Assembly: GCA_017962275.1 (NCBI GenBank)
Contig: JAGCVQ010000041.1
Span: forward strand, 1-40,894
Direction: 5' to 3'
From: Bacteroidales bacterium
GTDB lineage: Bacteria; Bacteroidota; Bacteroidia; Bacteroidales; WCHB1-69
Length of the DNA stretch: 40,894 bases
Below the pieces are notes generated by a model. The model made no database searches. It saw only the letters and a list, made by a program, of their open reading frames with translations, and was not told the DNA's origin. The first letter of the stretch is position 1. Every line of letters starts with the position of its first letter. The position numbers and the translations under genes were made by a program. Of this stretch, positions 1 to 8,240 are shown one piece after another.

Positions 1-1
1 G

Positions 2-2962
2 CAGATTCCGCAGATTCCCGCAGACATTAGTGCGTTTAACAATGATGCAGGGTATATTACGATGGATTCTGTACCAGCCATTCCGACAAATGTGAGTGCT
101 TTTACGAACGATGCTGGTTACCTTACTTCTTTTAGTGAAACAGACCCGCAGTTCAACGCTTGGGACAAGGACTACAATGACCTGACGAACAAGCCCAATA
201 TCCCGACTGTTCCCACGGATGTGAGCGCATTTAACAATGACGCTGGGTATATTACCAGTGCGGATATCCCGACTGTACCCACAATTCCGACCAATGTCAG
301 TGCCTTTACGAACGATGCGGGTTACGTAACTGCGGCCGATGTGCAACAGGCGGCGGGCATCCCCACAAACGTAAGCGAATTTACGAATGACGCGGGCTAT
401 CTCACCTCTTACACTGAAACCGACCCGCTCTTCACCGCTTGGAACAAAGACTACTATGACCTGATTAATACTCCGGCAATTCCGACAGTGCCAACCAACG
501 TGAGTGCTTTCACGAACGACGCAGGCTACATCACAGCCGACAATGTTCCTGCGCAGGTGAACGCCGACTGGAATGCCACAAGCGGTGTGGCAAAGATTCT
601 CAACAAACCAACAATCCCGACTGTGCCTTCCAATGTGAGTGCTTTTACCAACGACTCTCACTACATCACCGAGGCGCAACTCAATGCGCTGCTGGCCGCG
701 TTGAATAATACGATTGATAGTTTGCGGGATAGGGTTGAGGAACTGGAGAATAACCCGAGTCAGCCGATTCCCGCACAGACGTTGGGCAGTGTAACCACTA
801 CAGAGATAACATATGTTGGTACGAACAATGCTGTCGGTGGTGGCAATGTGACCTCCGACGGAAACTGCAGCATCCTTGCCCGCGGCATCTGCTGGAGTAC
901 GTCCAATCCGCCGTATGTTACTGATAACCATACCAATGAAGGTTCGACAGTTGGTGCTTTTTCCTCCACGGCTAGCGGCCTGAACCCCAGCACCACTTAC
1001 TATGTCCGCGCCTACGTGACCAACAGCGTGGGTACAGCATACGGCTCTGTGGTGAGTTTCACCACGGACATCAGTGGTACACCCGTTCTTCCTACTGTAA
1101 CCACTGGTAATGTCACGAATATTGCACCGTACACAGCTTCTTTCCACGGCAATGTGGTAGATAATGGTGGAATATCATTGCAGGCGCGAGGCTTCGTTTA
1201 TGGTCTAACTCATAATCCCACTTTGGAAAATGACTACACAGTTGACGGCATAAGCGAAGGGACATTTTCTACTACCATTACTGGGTTGAGCGCAGTCACG
1301 ACTTATTATGTGCGTGCGTATGCCACCAACGTCATCGGAACGGTTTATGGCGAGGAGGTCTCATTTGTGTCATCCCCAACGCCTCCAGTGGTTACGACTG
1401 ACGAAATTTCTTCCATATCATATACTTCAGCTACATGTGGCGGTAATGTGACGTTCTCAGGAGGTGCGGCGGTTACTGCCAAAGGTTTATGTTATGGATT
1501 GACGGAACATCCAACCATTAACGACAATGTAATTGATTTTGGAACTGGAGTGGGTGATTTTACGGGTGACGTGGCTGATTTGACGGCAAATACAGTTTAT
1601 TATCTGCGAGCCTTTGCCACTAACAGTATAGGAACCAGCTATGGTGAGGAACGGATATTCAGTACTTTATCCTATCATATTCCAACCGTGGAGGGCTTGA
1701 CACCTACAGATATTACATATACATCTTTTTCTTGCGGAGGAAATGTAACTGATCCGGGTTCATATCCTGTGACAGCAAGAGGTGTGTGCTATGCCACTCA
1801 CTCATTGCCGACAATGGCAGACATTTTTATCTCTTTAGGTAGTGATACCGGATTTTTCTCCACGACCATTTCGGGACTAACACCGAACACTACCTATTAT
1901 GTTCGTGCGTATGCAATCAATCAGTTGGGAATGGCTTACAGTGAAGAAATAATGGTGTCCACTTTGCCAAACACCACACCTTCCGTGACCACTGTTTCCG
2001 TCTCCAGATTTGGGGATTGTGTTGGAGACATCACCTCCACCGGCGGTTTAGAGATAACAGACAAGGGATTCTGCTACAGTACATATCCCAATCCAACAAT
2101 TTTAGAAAATAGTGTATCAACAGGTGCAGGTGACGGGCAGTTTTCAGCCATAATTCACAATATGGTGGATAGTGCCACTTATTTTGTGCGGGCTTATGCC
2201 ACCAATAATTTGGGCACAGCATACGGAGAGCAAATTTCATTCACTTACGGTGGTTGTGGAACGGTCATTGATTACGACAGCAACATCTATAATACAGTCC
2301 GACTCGGGAATCAATGTTGGATGAAAGAGAACTTACGCACCACGCACTACTCTGATGGAACAGCAATTGAGGCGGGAGGGAGCAATAGTTCTAGTACGAA
2401 TGCTTACTATTATACACCAAACAAACCGATAGTTTATGGATTTCTATACAATTGGAAAGCTGTGATGCATGACACCCCCAGCAGTGAAACTAATCCCAGT
2501 GGTGTTCAGGGCATTTGTCCAACAGGATGGCATGTGCCAAGTGATACAGAGTGGAGTCAATTGACAGACTATGTTAGCGACCAAAGTCAATATGTGTATG
2601 GAAACATTGGTGTTGCAAAAGCATTAGCAGACTCATTAGGATGGTATTATACTGCTCAAACCGTTTTTAATATACAATCAACAGTGTATTATCAAATGGA
2701 TTCCAACAACACAACAGGTTTTAGCGCATTGCCTACCGGAGCCTTTCTTAATGGTGTTATTTTTAATGCTAATATTCTTCCGGGAGGAGAGATGCCTATT
2801 GATAATTCTGGTGGTGCCTATTTTTGGAGTTCTACAGCTCCTAATAATAATGCTGCTTCTTATGGTGCCTACATTCGTTTTTTTGTAGGTAGTTCCTCTT
2901 CTGTAGGAAGAATTAATCGAGATAGAAAATTTGGTTTTTCCGTTCGCTGCCTCCGAGACTGA
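2..2962 (+). CDS. Mosaic secreted protein with tail-fibre-like repeats, Fn3-like repeats and C-terminal FISUMP domain (5' partial)
   Basis: The reading frame is open to the left edge, so the start lies outside the window; the ATG at 62 falls inside a repeat and is not the true start. Seven copies of a motif like TNVSAFTNDAGYLT occur before base ~670, interleaved with ETDPxFxAWDKDY and a VNADWNATSGVAKILNKP stretch, a pattern familiar from phage tail fibres and their bacterial relatives. A predicted coiled coil (about bases 670-755, heptads LRDRVEEL) follows. Then come five Fn3-like repeats of ~97-100 residues, each with a TTYYVRAYATN-type strand (near bases 985, 1300, 1595, 1885, 2175). The C-terminus (from ~2250) is a FISUMP domain with GNQCWMKENLRTTHYSDG, GICPTGWHVPSD, FWSS and FSVRC. 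A trimeric stalk carrying a binding head is a plausible inference. The 3' end runs into a 7-bp array. Confidence 0.85.
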   Translation, partial: QIPQIPADISAFNNDAGYITMDSVPAIPTNVSAFTNDAGYLTSFSETDPQFNAWDKDYNDLTNKPNIPTVPTDVSAFNNDAGYITSADIPTVPTIPTNVSAFTNDAGYVTAADVQQAAGIPTNVSEFTNDAGYLTSYTETDPLFTAWNKDYYDLINTPAIPTVPTNVSAFTNDAGYITADNVPAQVNADWNATSGVAKILNKPTIPTVPSNVSAFTNDSHYITEAQLNALLAALNNTIDSLRDRVEELENNPSQPIPAQTLGSVTTTEITYVGTNNAVGGGNVTSDGNCSILARGICWSTSNPPYVTDNHTNEGSTVGAFSSTASGLNPSTTYYVRAYVTNSVGTAYGSVVSFTTDISGTPVLPTVTTGNVTNIAPYTASFHGNVVDNGGISLQARGFVYGLTHNPTLENDYTVDGISEGTFSTTITGLSAVTTYYVRAYATNVIGTVYGEEVSFVSSPTPPVVTTDEISSISYTSATCGGNVTFSGGAAVTAKGLCYGLTEHPTINDNVIDFGTGVGDFTGDVADLTANTVYYLRAFATNSIGTSYGEERIFSTLSYHIPTVEGLTPTDITYTSFSCGGNVTDPGSYPVTARGVCYATHSLPTMADIFISLGSDTGFFSTTISGLTPNTTYYVRAYAINQLGMAYSEEIMVSTLPNTTPSVTTVSVSRFGDCVGDITSTGGLEITDKGFCYSTYPNPTILENSVSTGAGDGQFSAIIHNMVDSATYFVRAYATNNLGTAYGEQISFTYGGCGTVIDYDSNIYNTVRLGNQCWMKENLRTTHYSDGTAIEAGGSNSSSTNAYYYTPNKPIVYGFLYNWKAVMHDTPSSETNPSGVQGICPTGWHVPSDTEWSQLTDYVSDQSQYVYGNIGVAKALADSLGWYYTAQTVFNIQSTVYYQMDSNNTTGFSALPTGAFLNGVIFNANILPGGEMPIDNSGGAYFWSSTAPNNNAASYGAYIRFFVGSSSSVGRINRDRKFGFSVRCLRD

Positions 2963-2968
2963 TCTAAT

Positions 2969-2996
2969 GTAGAGTGAAGAATGTAGAATGAAGAAT
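2969..2996 (+). repeat. 7-bp tandem array after a stop codon (GTAGAGT/GAAGAAT)
   Basis: Four 7-bp units begin 7 bases after the stop at 2960-2962. Units alternate GTAGARt and GAAGAAT, giving TAG and TGA in the sense strand. A hairpin follows directly at 2997. Confidence 0.8.
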
Positions 2997-3027
2997 AAAG
3001 GGCGTGGCCGGTGCGGTTGCGCCCTTT
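2997..3027 (+). terminator. Hairpin directly after the 7-bp array
   Basis: AAAGGGCG at 2997-3004 pairs with CGCCCTTT at 3020-3027 (8 bp, 15-nt loop). There is no long T-run after it, so intrinsic termination is plausible but not certain. Confidence 0.5.
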
Positions 3028-3029
3028 GT

Positions 3030-3058
3030 TGTAAAGATGCAAACCGTGCGTTTCTACA
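3030..3058. repeat. Degenerate copy of the TGTAGRGRCG hairpin family
   Basis: TGTAAAGATGCA and TGCGTTTCTACA face each other across a 5-nt loop with two mismatches and a G-U pair. The outer arms match the better-preserved copies at 6297 and 14248. Confidence 0.4.
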
Positions 3059-3083
3059 AATATATTCGTAAAACAAAAAATCA

Positions 3084-3112
3084 TTGTCATTTAAAAAGAA
3101 ATTGTATCTTTG
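3084..3112 (+). promoter_or_regulatory. Bacteroidota-type promoter for the TA-like pair
   Basis: TTG at 3084-3086, an 18-nt gap, then TATCTTTG at 3105-3112, fitting the Bacteroidota -33/-7 (TTTG / TAnnTTTG) pattern, about 40 nt before the ATG at 3153. Confidence 0.65.
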
Positions 3113-3152
3113 CGGCCTTGAAATTCATAGTATTCATTATATTTTTTAAATC

Positions 3153-3734
3153 ATGAAATTCGATAAAATATTTAGCAACAACAAATTATGGGTAGTACGA
3201 TATGAAAATGAGACGGACAATGTGCTGCAACAACTGTTTTCTAAATGGAGCGACCCTGAATGGCTGATGACATTCTTTTGCGACAATATGTCCGACTTAG
3301 AGGCTTACTTCAAGATAACGGATGTCAACCAAGCCATTTATGACACCATTGACGATAGCAACGAACTTCAATGTCTTATTCTTGACCTTTCACCCGACTC
3401 GAACCTTGACAAATTGTTCCGCCCTTTGGAAAATAGTCGAACTCAAGAAATGCTTTTGGGCAGAGAAAAGGCCCGACTTGCCAGAAATCGAGACCATGCA
3501 TCTTGGCTTCGTCTATATGCCATCAAACTAGAACCGGGTTGCTATATCATCACAGGAGGAGCCATAAAGTTAACGAGGACGATGCAGGAAAGAGAGCACA
3601 CTCTACGAGAACTCAACAATATGGAGCGGGTGCGCAACCTGTTACTACAAGAAGGGGCAATTGATGCTGATGGATTTGAGGATTATATGTCAGAAATTAG
3701 TAATGATCACCTATATGAAACAGAGAACAGTTGA
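3153..3734 (+). CDS. Toxin-like protein of a HigBA-type two-gene module (family not named)
   Basis: A 193-residue soluble protein with no signal peptide or membrane segment. I do not recognise a named family with certainty. The segment SWLRLYAIKLEPGCYIITGG, followed by AIKLTRTMQER..T..EL..., resembles the C-terminal strand-helix part of RelE/HigB-like RNase toxins, where a basic strand is followed by a helix. The N-terminal half (EWLMTFFCDN, YFKITDVNQAIYDTIDDS) is acidic and helical and is not part of the usual short RelE fold. The next gene encodes a small XRE-type DNA-binding protein and overlaps this one by 20 nt. Toxin first and HTH second is the HigBA order. A promoter lies just upstream. 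An HTH partner plus this size and layout supports a TA-like unit, but toxicity is inference; a phage-type regulator pair is the alternative. Confidence 0.6.
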   Translation: MKFDKIFSNNKLWVVRYENETDNVLQQLFSKWSDPEWLMTFFCDNMSDLEAYFKITDVNQAIYDTIDDSNELQCLILDLSPDSNLDKLFRPLENSRTQEMLLGREKARLARNRDHASWLRLYAIKLEPGCYIITGGAIKLTRTMQEREHTLRELNNMERVRNLLLQEGAIDADGFEDYMSEISNDHLYETENS

Positions 3735-4011
3735 TTACTTGTCGAAAAATCAAAGCGAGACGCCATCCCAATGGAGGGAAGAAGCTGTGTGGAGGCGCGA
3801 TAATGCGGCGTGGTTGCGGTATTCCCAACACATTGCCGTGCTGTTGCTATCTTTCATGAAAAAAGAGAACCTCACTCAACAAGGGATGGCGGACCGACTG
3901 CACTGTACGCAGCAGTATGTCTCCAAAATCTTAAAGGGGAAAGAGAACATAACGCTTGAGGTAATTACGAATATTGAAAGAGCGTTGAATGTTCAGTTGA
4001 TAAACCTTTAG
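3715..4011 (+). CDS. XRE-family HTH protein, probable antitoxin/autoregulator
   Basis: A 98-residue protein if started at ATG 3715. The frame is open back to 3661, but those extra 18 codons lie inside the upstream gene in another frame and look like shadow sequence. The C-terminal ~45 residues form an XRE/Cro helix-turn-helix: LTQQGMADRLHCTQQYVSKI is the HTH core, followed by LKGKENITLEVITNIERAL, the usual fourth helix. The N-terminal part (TPSQWREEAVWRRDNAAWLR) is charged and probably contacts the partner. It overlaps the toxin-like gene by 20 nt, implying translational coupling. HigA-like antitoxins typically repress their own promoter; whether this one does is untested. No array follows this stop; instead the promoter of the next gene lies in the gap. 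Confidence 0.7.
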   Translation: MKQRTVDYLSKNQSETPSQWREEAVWRRDNAAWLRYSQHIAVLLLSFMKKENLTQQGMADRLHCTQQYVSKILKGKENITLEVITNIERALNVQLINL

Positions 4012-4028
4012 CAATCGGAAAAGCAACG

Positions 4029-4052
4029 TTGTGGCTAAAAATCGTATTTTTG
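4029..4052 (+). promoter_or_regulatory. Probable promoter of the PaaK-like gene
   Basis: TATTTTTG at 4045-4052 matches TAnnTTTG, 44 nt before the start at 4097. The upstream element TTGTGG at 4029 is closer than the usual ~19 nt, so only the -7 part is convincing. Confidence 0.45.
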
Positions 4053-4096
4053 CCGCCTCTTTTTAGAGTGTCAGCTCTCAAACAGAAATCTAAATA

Positions 4097-5431
4097 ATGA
4101 ATATCAACAAGAACGACATAGAATTCGCTTCCCCGGAGGAAATCAAGCAGTTCCAAGAGGGAAAACTGCAGGAGGCGTTGCAGTATTTACAGCGGCATTC
4201 GCGCTTCTACCAGCGTATGTTCGAACGTTACGGCATCAAGGTGGACAAAATCCGCACCATGGAGGACCTCGTGAATATCCCCTTCACCGAGAAAAAGGAC
4301 CTCCAGCTCTTCAACGAGGATTTTCTCTGTGTGCCCAAGGAGAAAGTGATCGACTACATCACCACAAGCGGTACCCTTAGTGACCCTGTGACCTTCTGCT
4401 GCACCGAGAAGGATCTGCAACGGCTGGCCTTTAATGAACGGAAGAGTTTCGAATGTGCTGGCTTACAGCCCGGTAACATCCTCCAGCTGATGGTCACCCT
4501 CGACAAACGGTTCATGGCCGGGCTGGCTTACTTCTTGGGCTTGCGCGAGCTGGGAGCATCCGTCATCCGCGTGGGAAACGGCATCCCCGAACTACAGTGG
4601 GACACCATCCGTCGCATCAAGCCCGACAGCATCATGTGCGTGCCGTCGTTTATTCCGCGACTGATTCAATATGCTGAGGATCACGGAATTGACTATCGGA
4701 ACTCCAGTGTCCGTAAGATTATCGGGATAGGGGAGAGCCTTCGCAACCAAGACTTCTCGCTCAACCTCCTGGGTGAGCAGATCAAGTCGAAATGGGATGT
4801 GGAATTGTATGCCACTTATTCTTCCACCGAGATGGGCGCGACGTTCAGCGAGTGCGAGTACGGAGTGGGCGGTCACGTGCATCCGGAGCTCATCATCGTG
4901 GAGATCATCGGCGAGGACAACCTGCCGGTGCCTGACGGAGAGACTGGCGAGGTGGTGATCACGACCCTCGGCGTGGAAGGCATGCCGTTGCTGCGTTTCC
5001 GCACGGGTGACATGTGCGCAAAGATCACCGAACAATGTCGCTGTGGCAGAAACAGTTACCGACTCACCCCGTTGGTGGGCCGCAAGAACAACATGATCAA
5101 GCTGAAGGGCACCACGTTGTATCCGCCCGCGCTGATGGACGTGCTCAACAACACCCCGTTTGTGCAGAATTACGTCATCTACGTGCAGGATTCGCAGCAG
5201 GGTACCGACGAGGTGGTCGTGAAGGTGGGACTGAATGCGGAAGTTGTGGAGGGGAACACCCGGTTCAAGAACCATCCCGAGGAGATTGTCAACGAGCTCA
5301 AAAACCGCTTCCGTGCGCATGTGCGGGTCGCACCCATCGTGATGGTGGAACCCGTGGAGGAGGTGCAGCGCGTCAACTTTCCGCCAAGCGCGAGGAAACC
5401 GGTGAAGTTTGTGGATTTGCGGAAACGGTAA
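4097..5431 (+). CDS. Phenylacetate-CoA ligase (PaaK)-family AMP-forming ligase
   Basis: A 444-residue cytosolic enzyme of the ANL superfamily, PaaK branch, which activates an aryl or acyl acid as an acyl-adenylate and transfers it to CoA. Visible motifs: the phosphate-binding loop TTSGT (residues 89-93; family TTSGTTG, here TTSGTLSDP), YATYSSTEMG in the middle, FRTGD (301-305), and GRKNNMIKLKG (328-338), in the hinge between the large and C-terminal domains. Length fits PaaK (~430-440). It stands alone: no paa catabolic genes are nearby, so degradation of phenylacetate cannot be claimed. In gut Bacteroidota such solitary PaaK homologues are common and their substrate is usually unknown; indole-acetate/aryl-acetate activation or salvage of branched acids are possibilities. 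The start ATG at 4097 is preceded by a TAnnTTTG promoter. Confidence 0.85.
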   Translation: MNINKNDIEFASPEEIKQFQEGKLQEALQYLQRHSRFYQRMFERYGIKVDKIRTMEDLVNIPFTEKKDLQLFNEDFLCVPKEKVIDYITTSGTLSDPVTFCCTEKDLQRLAFNERKSFECAGLQPGNILQLMVTLDKRFMAGLAYFLGLRELGASVIRVGNGIPELQWDTIRRIKPDSIMCVPSFIPRLIQYAEDHGIDYRNSSVRKIIGIGESLRNQDFSLNLLGEQIKSKWDVELYATYSSTEMGATFSECEYGVGGHVHPELIIVEIIGEDNLPVPDGETGEVVITTLGVEGMPLLRFRTGDMCAKITEQCRCGRNSYRLTPLVGRKNNMIKLKGTTLYPPALMDVLNNTPFVQNYVIYVQDSQQGTDEVVVKVGLNAEVVEGNTRFKNHPEEIVNELKNRFRAHVRVAPIVMVEPVEEVQRVNFPPSARKPVKFVDLRKR

Positions 5432-5466
5432 GGATGTCGTGAAAATAACCGCGTGACGTAGTGACC

Positions 5467-5492
5467 TTGTAACCCAAAAAAGTGTATCTTTG
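5467..5492 (+). promoter_or_regulatory. Probable promoter of the FKBP gene
   Basis: TATCTTTG at 5485-5492 is a perfect -7 element with the same GCGGCC context as that at 3105. TTG at 5467-5469 is a possible -33 with a short spacer (15 nt). The leader to 5574 is about 75 nt. Confidence 0.55.
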
Positions 5493-5573
5493 CGGCCGCT
5501 TAAAAAACGGGCTAAACTTATCATGGGCGAATATGTCCATCCCAACGTTGAATAATTAAAAAAACATAGAGAA

Positions 5574-6245
5574 ATGAAAAGAATTATCACACTCGGAATG
5601 ACTTTGGTGCTTGTAGGCATGGGTTTTTCCGCAAAATCACAGACAGAAATGACAAACCAACAGAAAAGCAGCTACGCCATCGGAATCAACGTTGGCAATA
5701 GCATGAGCCATGACGGCATCGAACTGGATTATGACGCATTTGTGCAGGGCATCAAGGATGCTTACGCCGGCACGAACAAGTTCACGGACGAGCAGATGCA
5801 GCAGATTTTCGCCGATCTCCAGGCTGAGATGCAGGCCAAGAAGCAGAGTGGTACCGCCGCCGAAATCGCCAAGGGCGCGAAATTCCTCGAAGAGAACAAG
5901 AAGAATCCCGATGTGAAGGAAACCGCTTCCGGTCTTCAGTACATGGTGCTGCAAGAGGGCAAGGGTGAACATCCGACCGCTAAGAGCAAAGTCACCGTGC
6001 ACTACACCGGCAAACTTCTGGACGGCACCGTGTTCGATTCCTCTGTGGATCGCGGAGAGCCCATCACCTTCGGCCTCAATCAAGTGATCCCCGGTTGGAC
6101 GGAAGGTCTTCAGCTGATGACCCCCGGCTCCAAATACCGTCTCTTCATCCCCTACAACCTCGCATACGGCGAACAAGGTGCAGGCGGCATGATCCCCGGC
6201 GGCGCCACCCTGATTTTCGATGTGGAACTGATCAGCTTCGAATAA
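5574..6245 (+). CDS. FKBP-type peptidyl-prolyl cis-trans isomerase, exported (FkpA/Mip/FklB-like)
   Basis: A 223-residue proline isomerase that assists folding of exported proteins. A Sec signal peptide is visible (MKRIITLGMTLVLVGMGFSA, cleavage likely near AKSQ), pointing to the periplasm. Residues ~25-100 are the helical dimerisation domain of the FKBP_N family (YAIGINVGNSM, FTDEQMQQIFADLQ). Residues ~118-223 are the FKBP catalytic domain: VTVHYTGKLLDGTVFDSS, QVIPGWTEGLQLM, IPYNLAYGEQGAGG, IPGGATLIFDVELI. All the usual hydrophobic pocket strands are present, so it should be active. It has its own promoter and is followed by a 7-bp array and hairpins, so it is probably a single-gene unit. 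Confidence 0.93.
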   Translation: MKRIITLGMTLVLVGMGFSAKSQTEMTNQQKSSYAIGINVGNSMSHDGIELDYDAFVQGIKDAYAGTNKFTDEQMQQIFADLQAEMQAKKQSGTAAEIAKGAKFLEENKKNPDVKETASGLQYMVLQEGKGEHPTAKSKVTVHYTGKLLDGTVFDSSVDRGEPITFGLNQVIPGWTEGLQLMTPGSKYRLFIPYNLAYGEQGAGGMIPGGATLIFDVELISFE

Positions 6246-6273
6246 TTAGTAATTAGAAATTAGAAATTAGTAA
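6246..6273 (+). repeat. 7-bp tandem array after a stop codon (TTAGWAA)
   Basis: Four units TTAGTAA, TTAGAAA, TTAGAAA, TTAGTAA start at the base after the stop codon (6243-6245). Every unit carries TAG. Confidence 0.85.
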
Positions 6274-6290
6274 TTGTTGGAATCCAACAA
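6274..6290. terminator. Small perfect palindrome
   Basis: TTGTTGGA-A-TCCAACAA follows the array at once. It could form a short hairpin; there is no T-run. Confidence 0.35.
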
Positions 6291-6296
6291 GAAACA

Positions 6297-6326
6297 TGTA
6301 GAGGCGATGCGTACATCGTCTCTACA
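6297..6326. repeat. TGTAGRGGCG hairpin element, copy 2
   Basis: TGTAGAGGCGATG pairs with CATCGTCTCTACA (13 bp, one G-U) around loop CGTA. It is followed by TTTATTAAAAAAA. Same design as 14248-14277: 13-bp stem, 4-nt loop, TGTAG...CTACA ends. It may double as a terminator for the FKBP gene. Confidence 0.75.
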
Positions 6327-6389
6327 TTTATTAAAAAAACATATTCCTTAAGCAGTCCCGGAGGGACAAGACGCACGGAGTGCTAATAA

Positions 6390-6423
6390 CCCCGCATGAG
6401 CGACGGAGGAGCGTAGTGTGGGG
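6390..6423. repeat. CCCC...GGGG hairpin element, copy 1
   Basis: CCCCGCAT pairs with GTGTGGGG (two G-U pairs) around GAGCGACGGAGGAGCGTA. A near copy lies at 10473-10506, with about five differences over ~36 bases; two of them convert the G-U pairs into Watson-Crick pairs. Two small hairpins with GGA loops (6355-6367 GTCCC/GGGAC; 6373-6383 GCAC/GTGC) precede it. It ends 26 nt before the argS start. Confidence 0.65.
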
Positions 6424-6449
6424 CCATCTGTAACCAATAACCAACCCCA

Positions 6450-8237
6450 ATGACATTAGAACAGCAAATCGCCGTCGCGCTGCAAACCGCGCTGAAACAA
6501 CTCTACAACATTGACATTGAGGCCGATCCCGCCTTGGTACAACCCACCCGCAAAGGATTCACCGGAGACCTCACCGTGGTCGTTTTCCCGTGGGTGAAGG
6601 TCGCCCGCAAGTCGCCCGACGCGCTCGGCGCGGAAATTGGACAGCAACTGAAGGATACAGTGGATGTGATAGAGGACTTCAACGTGGTGAAGGGCTATCT
6701 GAACCTGCAGATCAAGGAGTCGTTTTGGATGGAATTGTTGGAGCAGGAGTCTGACAATGCGGGTTATGGGTTGCAGCCGACCCGCGATGAGGCTCCCGTG
6801 CTGATTGAGTACTCTTCGCCGAATACCAACAAACCGCTGCATCTTGGACACATCCGCAACAACTTGCTCGGTCATTCGGTGTCGCAGATTCTCAAGGCCT
6901 GCGGTCATCCCGTGGTGCAGGTCAATTTGGTCAACGATCGCGGCATCCACATCTGTAAGTCGATGTTGGCATGGCTGAAATACGGCAACGGAGAGACCCC
7001 GGAAAGCTCTGGAATGAAGGGCGACCACCTCGTCGGGAAGTATTACGTTGTCTTCGACCAATACTATAAGCAAGAGCAGAAAGAACTTGTCGAACAGGGG
7101 CTTACGGAGGATGAAGCAAAGGAAAAAGCCCCGCTGATTTTGGAAGCAAGAGAGATGCTCCGCAAGTGGGAGGACAACGATCCCGAGGTACGCGCGTTGT
7201 GGGCGAAGATGAACGGCTGGGTATATGCCGGCTTTGACCAGACTTACGACCGTTTGGGCATCCATTTCGATAAAACGTACTACGAATCCAATACGTATCT
7301 GCTGGGCAAGAGCTTGGTGCAGGAGGGTTTGGACAAGGGTGCGTTTTACCGTCACGAGGACGGCTCCGTACGCGTGGATCTCACCGACGAAGGCTTGGAC
7401 GAGAAGGTGCTGTTGCGTAAAGATGGCACTTCCGTCTATATGACGCAGGATCTGGGTACTGCGCAGCTGCGATACGAGGAATATAAGCCGCAGAAGATGA
7501 TCTACGTGGTCGGCAACGAGCAGAACTACCACTTTGACGTGCTTAAGTTGGTGTTGTCCAAGAAGTTGGAGAAAGAGTTCGGAGACTACATTTTCCATCT
7601 CTCTTACGGAATGGTGGAGCTGCCGTCGGGCAAGATGAAGTCCCGCGAGGGAACAGTAGTGGATGCTGATGACCTGATGGACGACATGTACCAAGAGGCT
7701 AAAGAGAGCACTGAGGCGTTGGGTAAGTTCCAGTTCACTCCCGAGGAGGCCGACAAACTGTATGAGATGATTGGGCAAGGGGCGCTTAAGTACTTCATTC
7801 TCAAGGTGGATCCGGCCAAGAATATGCTCTTCAATCCGGCGGAGTCCATCGACTTTAACGGCAACACGGCACCGTTCATCCAATACACGCACGCCCGTAT
7901 CCGCTCGATGCTGCGCAAGGGCGCGGAAAACGGCATCGACCTAACGGCCAAACTGCCGCAAATGGCTCTCAATGAGGAGGAAAAGACCCTTCTGAACATG
8001 CTTTACCAATATCCCAAGACGGTGCTCTCCGCGGGCGACAATCTCAGTCCCGCGCTCATCGCCAACTACTGCTACGACCTGGCCAAGCAGTTCAACCATT
8101 TCTATCAGGACACCCCGATTTTCAAAGAGGAGGACGCTGCGAAACGTCTGCTTCGACTCAAACTCTCCCGCTGGGTGTCGCTTGTGTTGCGCAGCGGCAT
8201 GAAACTTCTCGGCATTGATGTACCGGAAAAAATGTAG
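6450..8237 (+). CDS. argS: Arginyl-tRNA synthetase
   Basis: A 595-residue class I aminoacyl-tRNA synthetase charging tRNA-Arg with arginine. The N-terminal additional domain of ArgS (residues ~1-110, DLTVVVFPWVKVARKSP) is present. The HIGH motif is HLGH at 131-134 in SSPNTNKPLHLGHIRNN. The KMSKS-equivalent is KMKS at 395-398 in LPSGKMKSREGTVVDADDL. The anticodon-binding DALR-type domain fills the C-terminus (YTHARIRSML ... LSRWVSLVLRSGMKLLGIDVPEKM). Length matches Bacteroidota ArgS. It is followed after 3 nt by the MurL-like gene, which suggests cotranscription. No TAnnTTTG promoter is visible in the 204-nt leader, which instead is full of hairpin repeats. Confidence 0.97.
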   Translation: MTLEQQIAVALQTALKQLYNIDIEADPALVQPTRKGFTGDLTVVVFPWVKVARKSPDALGAEIGQQLKDTVDVIEDFNVVKGYLNLQIKESFWMELLEQESDNAGYGLQPTRDEAPVLIEYSSPNTNKPLHLGHIRNNLLGHSVSQILKACGHPVVQVNLVNDRGIHICKSMLAWLKYGNGETPESSGMKGDHLVGKYYVVFDQYYKQEQKELVEQGLTEDEAKEKAPLILEAREMLRKWEDNDPEVRALWAKMNGWVYAGFDQTYDRLGIHFDKTYYESNTYLLGKSLVQEGLDKGAFYRHEDGSVRVDLTDEGLDEKVLLRKDGTSVYMTQDLGTAQLRYEEYKPQKMIYVVGNEQNYHFDVLKLVLSKKLEKEFGDYIFHLSYGMVELPSGKMKSREGTVVDADDLMDDMYQEAKESTEALGKFQFTPEEADKLYEMIGQGALKYFILKVDPAKNMLFNPAESIDFNGNTAPFIQYTHARIRSMLRKGAENGIDLTAKLPQMALNEEEKTLLNMLYQYPKTVLSAGDNLSPALIANYCYDLAKQFNHFYQDTPIFKEEDAAKRLLRLKLSRWVSLVLRSGMKLLGIDVPEKM

Positions 8238-8240
8238 GTT

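Noticed and set aside
62..64. ATG at 62 as the true start of the first gene
   Set aside because: The same frame is open to base 2 and encodes another copy of the NDAGYIT repeat, so the gene is cut by the window edge.
4592..5620. 342-codon open frame antisense to the PaaK-like gene
   Set aside because: No recognisable domain, extends past the gene into the next promoter and start; typical antisense shadow of a GC-rich gene.
6390..6423. Insertion sequence ends suggested by the CCCC...GGGG inverted ends
   Set aside because: Only 34 bp lie between the ends, there is no transposase, and the copies show compensatory changes typical of a structured element.
6456..7892. 478-codon open frame antisense to argS
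   Set aside because: ArgS motifs are complete on the plus strand; the antisense frame is rich in His/Leu/Val shadow composition without motifs.
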